Shown here in pieces: positions 21,401-28,652 of a stretch of DNA of 39,782 nt (position 1 is the first letter of the stretch; every line of letters begins with the position of its first letter). Source of the stretch: a virus; the IMG/VR virus record IMGVR_UViG_3300018876_000035, positions 1 through 39,782 of that record, one strand, 5' to 3'. The position numbers and the translations under genes are program-made. The notes beneath the pieces were generated by a model, which had not been told where the DNA came from, searched no databases, and saw only the letters and a list, made by a program, of their open reading frames with translations.

Positions 21401-24400
21401 AGTAGTTATTAATCCTACTGCGGTTGTATCTGCGCCAAGACCAAAAGTGTGCGGAGACCCTGTTGGCACGCCTACAATTACAGGTGGCGGAGCAAACAAT
21501 GGTATATACGAAAAGTGCGAATTTGTCCAGCAAGCTAATACTTCCGTAGGCGTAATAGATACATGGTATTATAAGATTGTCGTTCCAGGTACTGTGAAAA
21601 TTATCTTTGATATGGGGCCAGAGTCTAGTGAAATACAAGTTTACCAAGGAAGCACAAGAGGTAGTAGCACGTACACTCTTGCGAGAACAACCGGCGGCAT
21701 AAGAAGAGCAACCTCCGACGAAAAACTTCTTTTAAATAAAGGAAAATCAGGAACATATTCTAGCACCAGCACAAGTTTGCCGGTCGATTGGTCTGTTGAT
21801 AACGCAGGGTATGTATTCAATTGTGGTGTTTTAGAATTCAAATATAACCCAGCCAAAGGCGAATGGTTGTATATTCATGTAGACAAAGGACCAAGTAGTG
21901 TAAGTTACAGGTATGCTGTATGCTATCCAAGTCCGACAGATACAGTAAATCCTAAGCTAAACATAAATGCCGGTCAGCCAGCAAGCATACCGCCATATAC
22001 CGGACAAGGCACACCGGATATGTCGGGCATTGCGCAGACACCTATTATACAGCCGTCCGTAATGCCTACAACAAAGAGAAAGAAAACAGGCAATGGTTCT
22101 TATACTTACTATAATACAAACGAGCAATGGAAATATGCTCCAGGTGGCGAATCAGGGTACTACCATAACTTTGGTGGATTTAGCCTTGCGCCTATGGCAG
22201 GATACAGCTTTATTCCTAGTACGTTTAGACGTACAGTAAAATCTACTACACCGGAAAACACAGGTAGGTATCAAGATTTATCTTCCGGAAGATATGTTAA
22301 CACATCTGTACAACGGGTGTCCGGCGGCGCAGTTGTGCCGTTGGCTGCAAAAGTACGAGCACCTATTAGCATTGATCCGAAACCGTTACGAGGATTAGAC
22401 CTTAGCAACGATCCATTGTATAAGACATTAGGCGATGTCGCCGGCGGTAAAGATATATATCTAAAATACCAGCCTAAGAAAATAGGAAGCAATTTATACA
22501 GCACTGATTTACAAAGTATCTCATCTGGACAAACAACAGGTAACACAGGCCCAGACTCAGTTATTACATTTAATGTTCTGCCTGGAGCACTTCCGTCTAC
22601 TGTGCCTGGAAGCCCTCTTGCTTCTACTGGCGAATATGCTGAAGATTTAATTCCAGCATACACATTAGACGCGGCTGACTCTCCTGTTAATATCGATGAC
22701 TTTGATTATAACAGAACACCGGTGATGACAATTCTTCCAAAAAGATTAGATGAGAACGGCGACTTAGTAGCCGCAGGACCAGTTGCGTATGCTCCTATAT
22801 CTAGACCAACACCGTCTGTTACTATTGGACTAAATGATTTAGTAGGCGCAAGACCGGGCGATGAAATTTTTATTAATGGACAAAGTATTACAATTGAAGC
22901 TAGTCCAGAAGGAACTTTAAAGAATCTTGAATGTTCGGTTGGATCGGGATACACAGCAATTAAAACTAGCAAGAAAGGTGACCCGGCTCTTAAACTAACA
23001 AGTTGTACTAATGCCCCTATTAACTTTAAGAACGGATGTAGAGGCGGAGTATACAAAGAAGTATTAGACTACCATATTGTAAAATCATTTAGTATGAGTA
23101 CTAGTGAGACGAGTAACACTGCGGTAATGCCTAGTGTGTCAGGATGGTACAACGGTACTACAGGTGACGTTGAAAGAACTGCTACATATACATTATACGA
23201 TGCAGAAGGTGTCTCAACAGGAACAGCTCCGCAAACTTCTACCACAACAACAGGCTCAATACTTTCGAGTGTAAACGAAACCACTCACACCGGCGGTAGC
23301 GGATATAGTGTAGGCGACAGGCTGCGTGTAGTTGGCGGCACACCTGTAGCATCTCCATTTGGCGAGGTTAAGAATATTTGTATTGGTAATACTGGTGCTA
23401 ATTATACCTCAGCGGCCAACGTTAAGGTATTCATAGGCGACGGTAGCACACCGGGCACTGGCGCAACTGTAAGCAGTGTTACATTAGATGAAAATGGCGG
23501 AATCGACAGTATTGTGATGGGTTCAGTTGGAGCAGGATACGATCCATCTCGTCCACCTACAGTTAGAATTATCGACGTAGGCGAAGCTTCGTCGAGCGAT
23601 ACTATTGTGCCAGCTAAATTACAAGCAGAGATACGTAGAAGAACAGATTCAGGCAGAATTGGTTATGGCTTGCCAGAACGACCAGCTAAATTTATTGTTT
23701 CTGGTGTATCTGCTACTGGTGCTATTACCGGCTTAACTGCAATCGACAGAGGTATTTACAAGGACTTCCCGAGCGACTTAACAACAGGTATTCCACTAGA
23801 ATACGACATAGTCAACTTAGGCGACGAATATGATGGTTCAATTCCTCCAACAGATTCAACTGGACTCGGAACATATGATCCGATTACTTACGAAAAGTTA
23901 GGTACTCCAGGCGGATACGATCCGATAAGAGGCAAGTATGAAGGCGGCACAGGTGCTAGGGTATTCTTAACAGCAAGAGAATTGCCAGACTGTTCTGAAA
24001 AGAGCGATGCACTAAGCAAATTACAAATTCCTATAACCCTTCCAGATATAAGCGTACCTTCGCACTTGGCAGATTTGCTAAATGCTAGCTTGATTGGTGC
24101 TGGCTATGATCCGAATGATATTAATTTTAGCATCGATCCTATTAACGATGATCTAGATTCCTTAGTGCTTAATGCTCCAGGGTTCGACGGAATAGAAGTA
24201 GGTGAGATGACTCCAGGCTTCCTAGATAAATTAGGACTACCGCCCGGCGACTATAACGCTTCTCTAACTGAATATGCGGCTGTGGGCACAGGCGACGGTA
24301 TGTCGATTTACGGAACATGTGGATTTGCAAATGATGTGTCTAGCATATTAGGTACTGCTACGACTGAATGTATTAGCGATTTATATCAGTATGAGCTACG

Positions 24401-27400
24401 TGCTCTTTCAGGCAACAATGTTACTTCTACTAAAGATAGTAAGAATGTGCAAGTACTTTATATGGAAAGCCAACGTTACTCGACTGAAGCAGACATTGCT
24501 ACTGCAAATGCGTCTTACACCGAAATCCCAGCTACTATTGCAGAGTTTGACAATATATGGATAGATGATTACAATAACACAGGATGGGCTTATTTAGAAA
24601 ATGGTGTAGTTAAACGCCAGCAAGAAGCATTAGTTGATCCTAAGTTTATTAAGAATACTATAATTTACGATAGCACAACAGGCAGAAAAGATTACGATTA
24701 TGATATTTGGGATCCGTTTAAAGGCGTGCTTCCTGCTATCATAGATGCAGAAATAAAATACGTTAGCAAGAGAGATCCGGTTGTATATAACGCAAGTCGA
24801 GCAATGTTCGGTAAAAAGAATGTTGGACAAGTATGGTGGGATACAAGCACTGTACGCTACAACTGGTACGAACAAGGCACAAACAGAGAGCGTTGGCTAA
24901 ACTGGGGCTCATCATTCCCAGGTAGTATCATCACAATATTTGAATGGGCAGAAAGTGTTAACCCACCGTTAGAATATGTTGGCACTGGTACGCCTAAAAA
25001 CGGCAGTGAATATATTATTGAACGTAGAAAAGATCCTGTTTCTAACGAATACAGAAACTACTATTACTTCTGGGTACAAAATGTAGAAGAAATTAGTAGT
25101 ACGGCGGCGACTGCGCAGAATAGAAAATTCAATGGATTGCAGATTGCTAGGTATCTTGCTGACCCGAACGGACAAGGTCTGAACACCATCGGCTTTATTA
25201 GTGCAGGACAAGAAAGCACAACAAATGCCGCTAGTTTTGTAATGTCAAATCTTACTAAGACTTTAAGAGAAGATGAACAAAATATACAAATTAACTTAAG
25301 TAGAAACTTAAATCCAATAGGATTAAAACATAGCTCTTGGAAATTAATAAGAGAAGGCAACAATGCACTACCTGAAGATTTAATTCTTAAATTAATCGAC
25401 AGCTTAACTGAAGTTGACTCAGCAGGCAATGTTGTTCCTGCTGATAACTTAAGTAATGTGGAAAGGTACGGTGTTAAATTTAGACCAAGACAGACTATGT
25501 TTAAGAATGCCAAAGAAGCAAGACGTGTACTACATTATGTCGTAAATGAAATATTTGCAGATACTAAACTTGAAACATTAAGCCCTGGCTGGAACGATAA
25601 CTTAACTAGCACAGAATATATAAAAACTATAAACTGGTATGCGGTTGATCGTATAGATAGCGCAACTAACGAAAAGATACGTTTTGATAATTCATACAAA
25701 GCATCGTTCACTGTATCTAGTGTAAAAGAACTTAACACATTAACAGGCGGTAATTTACCAGACGGTTCTGTGATTATGGTTCGAGCATTAACTACCGATA
25801 GATATCAGCTATGGCGTTATACTTCAAATGATGGCTTTACGTTAATTGCAATCGAAAACGAAACTATACGCCTCGCAGATACTGTATATACAGATGATTC
25901 GAACAGTACCATGCAAGAAGAACTTCGAGCATTGCTAGTATCTATTAGAGATACTATATTCAATGGCACAGAGATCCTTAACGAAATATTCTTTGCACTA
26001 GTTAAGTACGCAGTAGGTGAACAGCAACAACTAGACTGGGTATTTAAGACTTCTTATGTTTACATACAAAAAGAAGAAGAAGATTTAGTACAGCGAATAG
26101 GTTACAAGCCGGACAATTTTGACTCTGTGGTAGAGTACCTAAACGAAGTTAAACCGTATACAGCTAAAGTCAGAGAATACAAAGACGGAAAACGTGCCCC
26201 GCTTGAAGAAATTACAGATCAAATGATAAGCGACTATGATTTCCCGGCGTATGCAGACTCTACTATTGCCGCAAATAGAATACTAGATTTCGATAATGTA
26301 ATAGATCAAGAAATACTAGCAAGCGATCCAGATTACAATAAGATTAATAGTGTATTTGTTCCAGGACAAACCGAATGGGATGCTAACGCGCCTGTAAGGG
26401 TAGGAACTATTAACCTTACATTCGACAGAATAGACTGGAGACTAGTCGAAAATGATTTCGATGCTAATGCGTCTTCATATTCTCAAAGCATTGCAGTTAA
26501 CATTGCAAATCTAAATGCGGCAACAACTGAAGAAGTAAGTAATACATTATCTAATGCTTACTCGATGTCAAGTAGAATATTTAAGTTTGACCCAGACGTA
26601 CAGCTTGTCTTTAATGCGGAAATAGATGCATACTTTGGCGCTGGTTCTAGTAGTAACACTAGCATTACACAAAACAGTTCACTATTAGAACCTGCTATCG
26701 ACGCAGGTGCTCTTAACAATACTTTATATCTTGTTAAAGAAAAAGTAGGCGGCACATGGCAAGGTGAAGAACTTGACGGCGATTTATTTAATAGGGTTGT
26801 TCCTGGCAGTAACGGATTAATAGTTCGCGAGTGGTATGCGTGGGACACTGGCGAATGGGATAGTACTATAGGATTCGGCGCAGAATGGGATAGCGCGATT
26901 AGTGTAGAAAACTTCGAAGGGTTGTTCGACGGTAATAGCACATACAGAGAAGGCGGAATTACATACGATGGATTTGACGGCTTTAGCTTTAAGCACATGC
27001 TTTATGGCGAAGAACGCCCCGAAGAACTAGTTTACTTAAGTCCGCTAGAAAACTTTGTGATGCACGTAAGAACAGACACTTTCGCTTATTCCTATGACGG
27101 TAATGGAAATATTACTGGAATACAGGATGCGTTAAGCGTAGGACCATATGAGGCTAATATAAGCACAAGTGACGGTAACGCTACTGTAACAGTTACATCT
27201 GTGCTAGCAGTTCCGTTCTTAGACGATGGCGACAACGTAACACTAGCAGGAACGGCAAATACTATTGTAGACGGTTCTTACATTATATCTAATATAAATG
27301 TTTCAGCAAACACATTTACAATCGGCTTAGCTAACGTAGATGCAAACGTTGTAACTACTGCTGGCACTATAACATTAACAAGTGGCATCACAGCAGTACC

Positions 27401-27959
27401 GGTAGAATACTTAATACATTTAGATTTATTCGGCGGAACAGAATACTTACGAGTACTAGGCGACGGTTCAACATCGACAACTACAACTGCTAAAGTTGAG
27501 TACTGGGACGAGATAATAGAGGTACTTGATGCTTCTGTATTACCGGTTCCAAACGGATTTATCCCTGGTGTTATATGGTTGGATCACAGCGAACGAATAG
27601 AATATAGAAGAATAGACGGCAACACAATCCGGGATATAACAAGGGGCACACGAGGTACTACTATACCTAACAGTGTAGTTCACGAATATGACCCAGTCAC
27701 CGGTGAGATGATTAATACAACTGTGTGGAATGCGCATCCACCGGGTGTTAGCGTAATTGCAGGTTCAGGGGATAACGCAATTAATTTTGATAATGCTGGC
27801 GGAGATCCTGAGGATGCAATATGGATACGTTCAGATGCACTGAGCTTAACTGATACAAATACAAATAATGCCCCTATAGCAGGATTTATACAAGGCGGAT
27901 TATCACTATCAGTAGGGTGGGATAGTAAAGGCTGGGACACTGACTTGTTTGACAGTTAA
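12423..27959 (+). CDS. giant virion structural protein (baseplate wedge/fibre, 5,178 residues) in the gp7 position
   Basis: One uninterrupted frame of 5,178 residues, 39% of the window. The N-terminal ~1,075 residues look like an extended wedge protein (QEYYWVPAGP, DRLLEMYDHGTGAYG, EQPTWWEDEYGTDYSSTN). Residues about 1,080-1,345 hold a YHYH-like domain. Residues about 1,560-1,980 continue the wedge style (YKVRGYDKNFGYFNVLRRNF, then DFGEVDNDINDVRNW). Residues about 2,605-2,790 are a tandem array of small beta units. About 2,850-3,010 is low-complexity, rich in Gly, Asn, Ser and Pro, followed by a Cys-containing domain. Two GSGY-type modules lie near 2,040 and 3,650. The C-terminal ~1,150 residues return to wedge style (VGQVWWDTSTVRYNWYEQG, NWGSSFPGSIITIFEWAES). 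Position after gp6 suggests a gp7-like role carrying added fibre or host-contact domains. No catalytic motif was recognised. Separate gp7-gp12 genes are not seen in this window. Confidence 0.7.
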   Translation: MTKKIVNNLPVVLQTTAIRNFFESTVEQLYSTANTTPLKGFIGKRTGDDVGLSGAFIKEDTADRREYNLTPAVNTVNSVTGNSENLVFYDEFIDTLEIYGVDTTNHNTIFGSRYNVFMPPIDIDKFVNFQEYYWVPAGPTAITISATLADPINIELDVIGQATFSHSGTTLRDGMVVIFDDNGYSIPANATSKEYKAGKEYIVYGVGTSIQLIDKAASTNITRYGGSTADDKDYIVMERGAPNQNAWSRTNHWYHRNNFADAGDSLPAREYRAKRPIIEFDRLLEMYDHGTGAYGIATVAGPDHTVADIEGNATFIVDGYTLEDGDTILFPNESLANKVYLYTVSGVGASIVLTPSSTAIQAQETVVITDGINFIGREYIFNGSVYSYAQEKLSINQEPTFVLYDDAKNRLDNSGLYPNSTFVGSKIFNYQRGEGTSDTELGFPLVYTPFKSVSEITFENFIESERVSYTAFGSTASKEILGSYYYKRLETVEEYFSYWKPSGERNEQKIITTYEIDQLFVDQQTIVYDIGATPIVNPARPSGYDIIVKVNGDIRSDYIYRSPNKIQFNEFNVSAGDVIDIEVVSQEGITLENNSRYGLPISWRANPTNEEIEFVAEPEYISHFKRYIESQDGFQGDPLGSSNFTSTAKDVVFAKDIVQTDEDLILAAFLLDDQPHNIVDSIRFTAREYEKYKARLDKEITNYYNTFDTSSLTNEYILERVLRNLISFSIGKDVFNSTYILPFGDNYIQEDFDVADVAVVDYTLANYLDLGKIENGLLVYQVSAVTGSSTLLQVDNEYTITSTNPISIELNVSLGLGDTIVTKLYNENRDSAECPPTPSAMGIYPLFVPAIITDNSFETPIEVLRGHDGSRTPIKGDVRDDILLEYENRIYNTAKSEFRDISARPILNELRIRPGAFREETLGIRQFTDLLRNSYTNWVNANKVDPIVNEFYDATDEWTWNYRGTTDIPGYWKGFYEYYYDTVRPHTAPWEMLGFFEQPTWWEDEYGTDYSSTNTALWSDLEEGIIRQGIRENISDNFYLTNNPYKRTGLSEIIPVDAVGALKTPKELATTGATTQTLTWTNSQLVSNDVVDTLKDYTDNGTNNRPNGITATVDSANVYITNSNTDKTYKISNYGFANLTLGNIVSNISSLSSTTIGVTVTGTPILNPASGTWNDEGNWSYNAVFRNETNTDGVYTIAPENAGLTEWDEANHSPIVGWAFDGIPIYGPYGYTEYAANGSIIDANVTSIQSAFEVRSGTRSTAPFGSFTGEFTQDYTANASVYGTPGFTGSPGQPLLAEFNMRYGVTPESPSTPIYFYVATDDFPFIIGGTESLSNTYEGQFWAETLDIENNNLGTATDDGTTSALTSTSAYTYEVDDTAIDNAWRFGDGAPVENVWKYSVGYPFAVAESLLLAKPGKFATLFADPTNVEVPLTERFKTISKVTRKPFNFTDSEDFRIHGSVDTATNDIVYNAGYTQFIHSWLTYQKYNTTTDFADKVRTVNIKLAHRVAGFTDKDTLTIRTDQVSATSLSSSLIIPDENIDVVVHSSPYKNRNFYTGVMVQKVEDGYKVRGYDKNFGYFNVLRRNFGGKTTAIEVGGQPVSYTNWTVGTSYKQNTIVFYNNAFYKAPTTVPKSDTFIASLWTRLASLPQQGAVKATLYLDSLPQVDRVEYETVFETYQDVVNFLISLGDYQEALGYDFGEVDNDINDVRNWVYTTKQFLFWIAGGWENNNTIELSPLANKVKFVSTTGMISKINRVDKNQFTLIDQNSTAIQPTSCEIIRDGTTIEIVPPEGTQIYGTMLFTKEIEHALIFDNVTNFNDTLFNPLYNQLQKRLRIKGKKTANWSGLLSSEGFIIQDDELRPNLDNMAQSLGRYHELGFIPVEKQIYQTARGLFGYKERAYLNDLEIEDDDQFEFYKGMLQNKGTVPSLRKIAKSNKIVQGTMDVFDEWAFRVGDFGDLENDQSIELKLEKSDVTQDPQMITLAFPEDTTGVVSEVRVIEAKHTYYEAPVLEIAAPTNTPAVQATATTSIDGSGLLSTITVTNEGSGYAEPVRIEIIAGELVVANVNTTFNQAVAQSSGFILESDIASLGLANLIITNNKIGGNVTASLDVSGITSFANIVTLVNEEGTINANITASFVEAQRIVGGNVVNQYTLRLIGDDFTLTEDGSTLANLNITAGRYQPRQRYSIFAVGDHPVTGTGATEESNISVTVDGTEVLSDSGNNWIYDEGSRQSIPFVISGSGAVDVDGDIVVSGDVNVPLDTTLDANNIINYEATFTYPHVDLYINGTQIENSGYEQKYSLTTGQLTIYDVETLPEGHLQQGANIYVVENPTVDFENAYFGDLPGATLRIKTTTNDRIAIITGSKRIYEITEDIKGDETILIDIDDTERFLKRPINVKEYSLWPTMTVNYNGVVEDRYYDIPNAGYVSSSTVDFRSFDIFSMKDMFGDDILTSPSEDNLVHIAVSENRDWNVYKLRDANMSVSFIEQESNDETTYLYTDKSLFDYTDSNQIGNVDLGRFLDYHIVLKNGVVNEEFVVWVNEQVVDSKQLRLSNISGVVMTESTITSIGPEANSILAISNITPGVSGFSTAEAEANIDGVGTALITSDTFQLLDGDIVMFTSAEGNTNPLHANTYAVSNVTTDTFTINDPALTSNVDLGNLIVAYYGKTTIESVGHELGTGELVKIVAGPYSGNYLVESASANTFVIDAVYQSSATTTGNILLDSITITTGSAHGIDTNYAGKKIAVHNAEPRYYNQVYTVASTTSNTITVSGTFAYADEANVMANAVVTTLDHDMFYLNNSAIKLDNINSVDGIIDSFNRGMELRRGWVTGSGSFTMSIPMNKRTISSQGVSGSQVAGSMPYQTALPQSSLKNVNITGSLKVDPAIVSKVGFGNNVQSASSTLNASPFNPTMATGNNPGNFDPSQYTATDVTGRSLFNYGMMAGFNPGNSNGQYLNFLPAIGTSNQSYLSWINIPKITPTNRSTNSTPNNTGAVVINPTAVVSAPRPKVCGDPVGTPTITGGGANNGIYEKCEFVQQANTSVGVIDTWYYKIVVPGTVKIIFDMGPESSEIQVYQGSTRGSSTYTLARTTGGIRRATSDEKLLLNKGKSGTYSSTSTSLPVDWSVDNAGYVFNCGVLEFKYNPAKGEWLYIHVDKGPSSVSYRYAVCYPSPTDTVNPKLNINAGQPASIPPYTGQGTPDMSGIAQTPIIQPSVMPTTKRKKTGNGSYTYYNTNEQWKYAPGGESGYYHNFGGFSLAPMAGYSFIPSTFRRTVKSTTPENTGRYQDLSSGRYVNTSVQRVSGGAVVPLAAKVRAPISIDPKPLRGLDLSNDPLYKTLGDVAGGKDIYLKYQPKKIGSNLYSTDLQSISSGQTTGNTGPDSVITFNVLPGALPSTVPGSPLASTGEYAEDLIPAYTLDAADSPVNIDDFDYNRTPVMTILPKRLDENGDLVAAGPVAYAPISRPTPSVTIGLNDLVGARPGDEIFINGQSITIEASPEGTLKNLECSVGSGYTAIKTSKKGDPALKLTSCTNAPINFKNGCRGGVYKEVLDYHIVKSFSMSTSETSNTAVMPSVSGWYNGTTGDVERTATYTLYDAEGVSTGTAPQTSTTTTGSILSSVNETTHTGGSGYSVGDRLRVVGGTPVASPFGEVKNICIGNTGANYTSAANVKVFIGDGSTPGTGATVSSVTLDENGGIDSIVMGSVGAGYDPSRPPTVRIIDVGEASSSDTIVPAKLQAEIRRRTDSGRIGYGLPERPAKFIVSGVSATGAITGLTAIDRGIYKDFPSDLTTGIPLEYDIVNLGDEYDGSIPPTDSTGLGTYDPITYEKLGTPGGYDPIRGKYEGGTGARVFLTARELPDCSEKSDALSKLQIPITLPDISVPSHLADLLNASLIGAGYDPNDINFSIDPINDDLDSLVLNAPGFDGIEVGEMTPGFLDKLGLPPGDYNASLTEYAAVGTGDGMSIYGTCGFANDVSSILGTATTECISDLYQYELRALSGNNVTSTKDSKNVQVLYMESQRYSTEADIATANASYTEIPATIAEFDNIWIDDYNNTGWAYLENGVVKRQQEALVDPKFIKNTIIYDSTTGRKDYDYDIWDPFKGVLPAIIDAEIKYVSKRDPVVYNASRAMFGKKNVGQVWWDTSTVRYNWYEQGTNRERWLNWGSSFPGSIITIFEWAESVNPPLEYVGTGTPKNGSEYIIERRKDPVSNEYRNYYYFWVQNVEEISSTAATAQNRKFNGLQIARYLADPNGQGLNTIGFISAGQESTTNAASFVMSNLTKTLREDEQNIQINLSRNLNPIGLKHSSWKLIREGNNALPEDLILKLIDSLTEVDSAGNVVPADNLSNVERYGVKFRPRQTMFKNAKEARRVLHYVVNEIFADTKLETLSPGWNDNLTSTEYIKTINWYAVDRIDSATNEKIRFDNSYKASFTVSSVKELNTLTGGNLPDGSVIMVRALTTDRYQLWRYTSNDGFTLIAIENETIRLADTVYTDDSNSTMQEELRALLVSIRDTIFNGTEILNEIFFALVKYAVGEQQQLDWVFKTSYVYIQKEEEDLVQRIGYKPDNFDSVVEYLNEVKPYTAKVREYKDGKRAPLEEITDQMISDYDFPAYADSTIAANRILDFDNVIDQEILASDPDYNKINSVFVPGQTEWDANAPVRVGTINLTFDRIDWRLVENDFDANASSYSQSIAVNIANLNAATTEEVSNTLSNAYSMSSRIFKFDPDVQLVFNAEIDAYFGAGSSSNTSITQNSSLLEPAIDAGALNNTLYLVKEKVGGTWQGEELDGDLFNRVVPGSNGLIVREWYAWDTGEWDSTIGFGAEWDSAISVENFEGLFDGNSTYREGGITYDGFDGFSFKHMLYGEERPEELVYLSPLENFVMHVRTDTFAYSYDGNGNITGIQDALSVGPYEANISTSDGNATVTVTSVLAVPFLDDGDNVTLAGTANTIVDGSYIISNINVSANTFTIGLANVDANVVTTAGTITLTSGITAVPVEYLIHLDLFGGTEYLRVLGDGSTSTTTTAKVEYWDEIIEVLDASVLPVPNGFIPGVIWLDHSERIEYRRIDGNTIRDITRGTRGTTIPNSVVHEYDPVTGEMINTTVWNAHPPGVSVIAGSGDNAINFDNAGGDPEDAIWIRSDALSLTDTNTNNAPIAGFIQGGLSLSVGWDSKGWDTDLFDS
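15660..16440 (+). other. YHYH-like domain within the giant structural protein
   Basis: Residues about 1,080-1,340 of the giant protein. The signature SPIVGWAFDGIPIYGPYGY (about 1,213-1,231) matches the YHYH family core (AFDGFPIYG), and NMRYGVTPESPSTPIYFYVA followed by DDFPFIIGG (about 1,300-1,330) corresponds to the family's C-terminal strand. The family's name-giving Tyr-His-Tyr-His residues are not evident here. Such domains occur in secreted bacterial proteins and, from memory, in marine phage structural proteins. Their biochemical role is not settled. Confidence 0.6.
20230..20790 (+). repeat. tandem array of three small beta units in the giant protein
   Basis: Three successive units of about 50-65 residues share the plan of a polar strand, a turn, a Val/Ile-rich strand, then a Tyr-x-Val strand and a T-[FI]-[TV]-[IV] strand: TFQLLDGDIVMF with NTYAVSNVTTDTFTI; GHELGTGELVKIV with GNYLVESASANTFVI; AHGIDTNYAGKKIAV with QVYTVASTTSNTITV. 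Related single copies occur at about 12900-13080, 13330-13540 and 27150-27390. Likely small barrel or Ig-like spacer domains. Confidence 0.5.
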
Positions 27960-27991
27960 TAACCAAAATAATAACTACATTTAATAAAAGT

Positions 27992-27999
27992 GATAAATA
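27992..27999 (+). promoter_or_regulatory. late promoter GATAAATA, predicted leaderless
   Basis: GATAAATA, then 5 bases, then the ATG at 28005. As for gp25, the expected +1 is the A of the start codon, and no Shine-Dalgarno sequence lies between. It would restart late transcription after the 15.5-kb giant gene. Confidence 0.65.
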
Positions 28000-28004
28000 A
28001 GTAC

Positions 28005-28640
28005 ATGCCCGATAAACAACAAGATGCGAAGCAGGATATGAATAAAAATAAAGCAGAAAATACTGATAATGCTGGTATAAACATGAGCGGACACATTGTG
28101 ATCCGTGACAAAGATACAAAAGAAGAGCTTATCAACAAGCGCAACTCAATCCATTATGGAAATATGGCCCGTATTGTAGCCTTAGCATTAAACAATACTG
28201 CGGACTCTTATATTAACTTTATGGCGTTCGGTAACGGCGGAACAACCGTTGATACCAGCGGCGGCAAGGTAGTTTATAGGTCTCCGAGAGTAAGCGAAGC
28301 GTACGAAGCATCTGCGTCATTATATAATGTTACCTATAATAAGGACATACAGGGTGCAGAAGCAGACGATAGCAATAAATTAGAAATTATTACTGGACCG
28401 TCTTACACTGATATAAAAATGACAACAACATTAGGATACAACGAACCGTCAGGGCAAGAAGTATTTGATAACAGTACAACTAATGAAGGCGATTATATTT
28501 TCGACGAACTAGGCGTATTCACAAACGCATTAGATTTTAATGACTCTATCATGTTAACGCATGTTATATTTCACCCAGTACAAAAGAGTCAAAACAGAAT
28601 AATTGAAATAATTTATACAATAAGGGTGCAGTTAAGCTAA
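28005..28640 (+). CDS. T4-like virion structural protein (baseplate or tail periphery)
   Basis: 211 residues from the ATG at 28005. After a charged N-terminal tail, the conserved part is MSGHIVIRDKDTKEELINKR, NSIHYGNMARIVALAL, FMAFGNGGTTVDTSGGKVVY, then DYIFDELGVF and LTHVIFHPVQKSQNRIIEII. I recognise this pattern from structural proteins of marine T4-like phages but not its exact place in the particle. The conserved domain starts only near residue 27, so starts at 28038 (CAGGAT before it) or 28083 are possible; 28005 is chosen because the late promoter sits 5 bases upstream. The next gene follows after 12 bases with a good AGAGGAA ribosome-binding site. Confidence 0.6.
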   Translation: MPDKQQDAKQDMNKNKAENTDNAGINMSGHIVIRDKDTKEELINKRNSIHYGNMARIVALALNNTADSYINFMAFGNGGTTVDTSGGKVVYRSPRVSEAYEASASLYNVTYNKDIQGAEADDSNKLEIITGPSYTDIKMTTTLGYNEPSGQEVFDNSTTNEGDYIFDELGVFTNALDFNDSIMLTHVIFHPVQKSQNRIIEIIYTIRVQLS

Positions 28641-28652
28641 GAGGAATTATAA

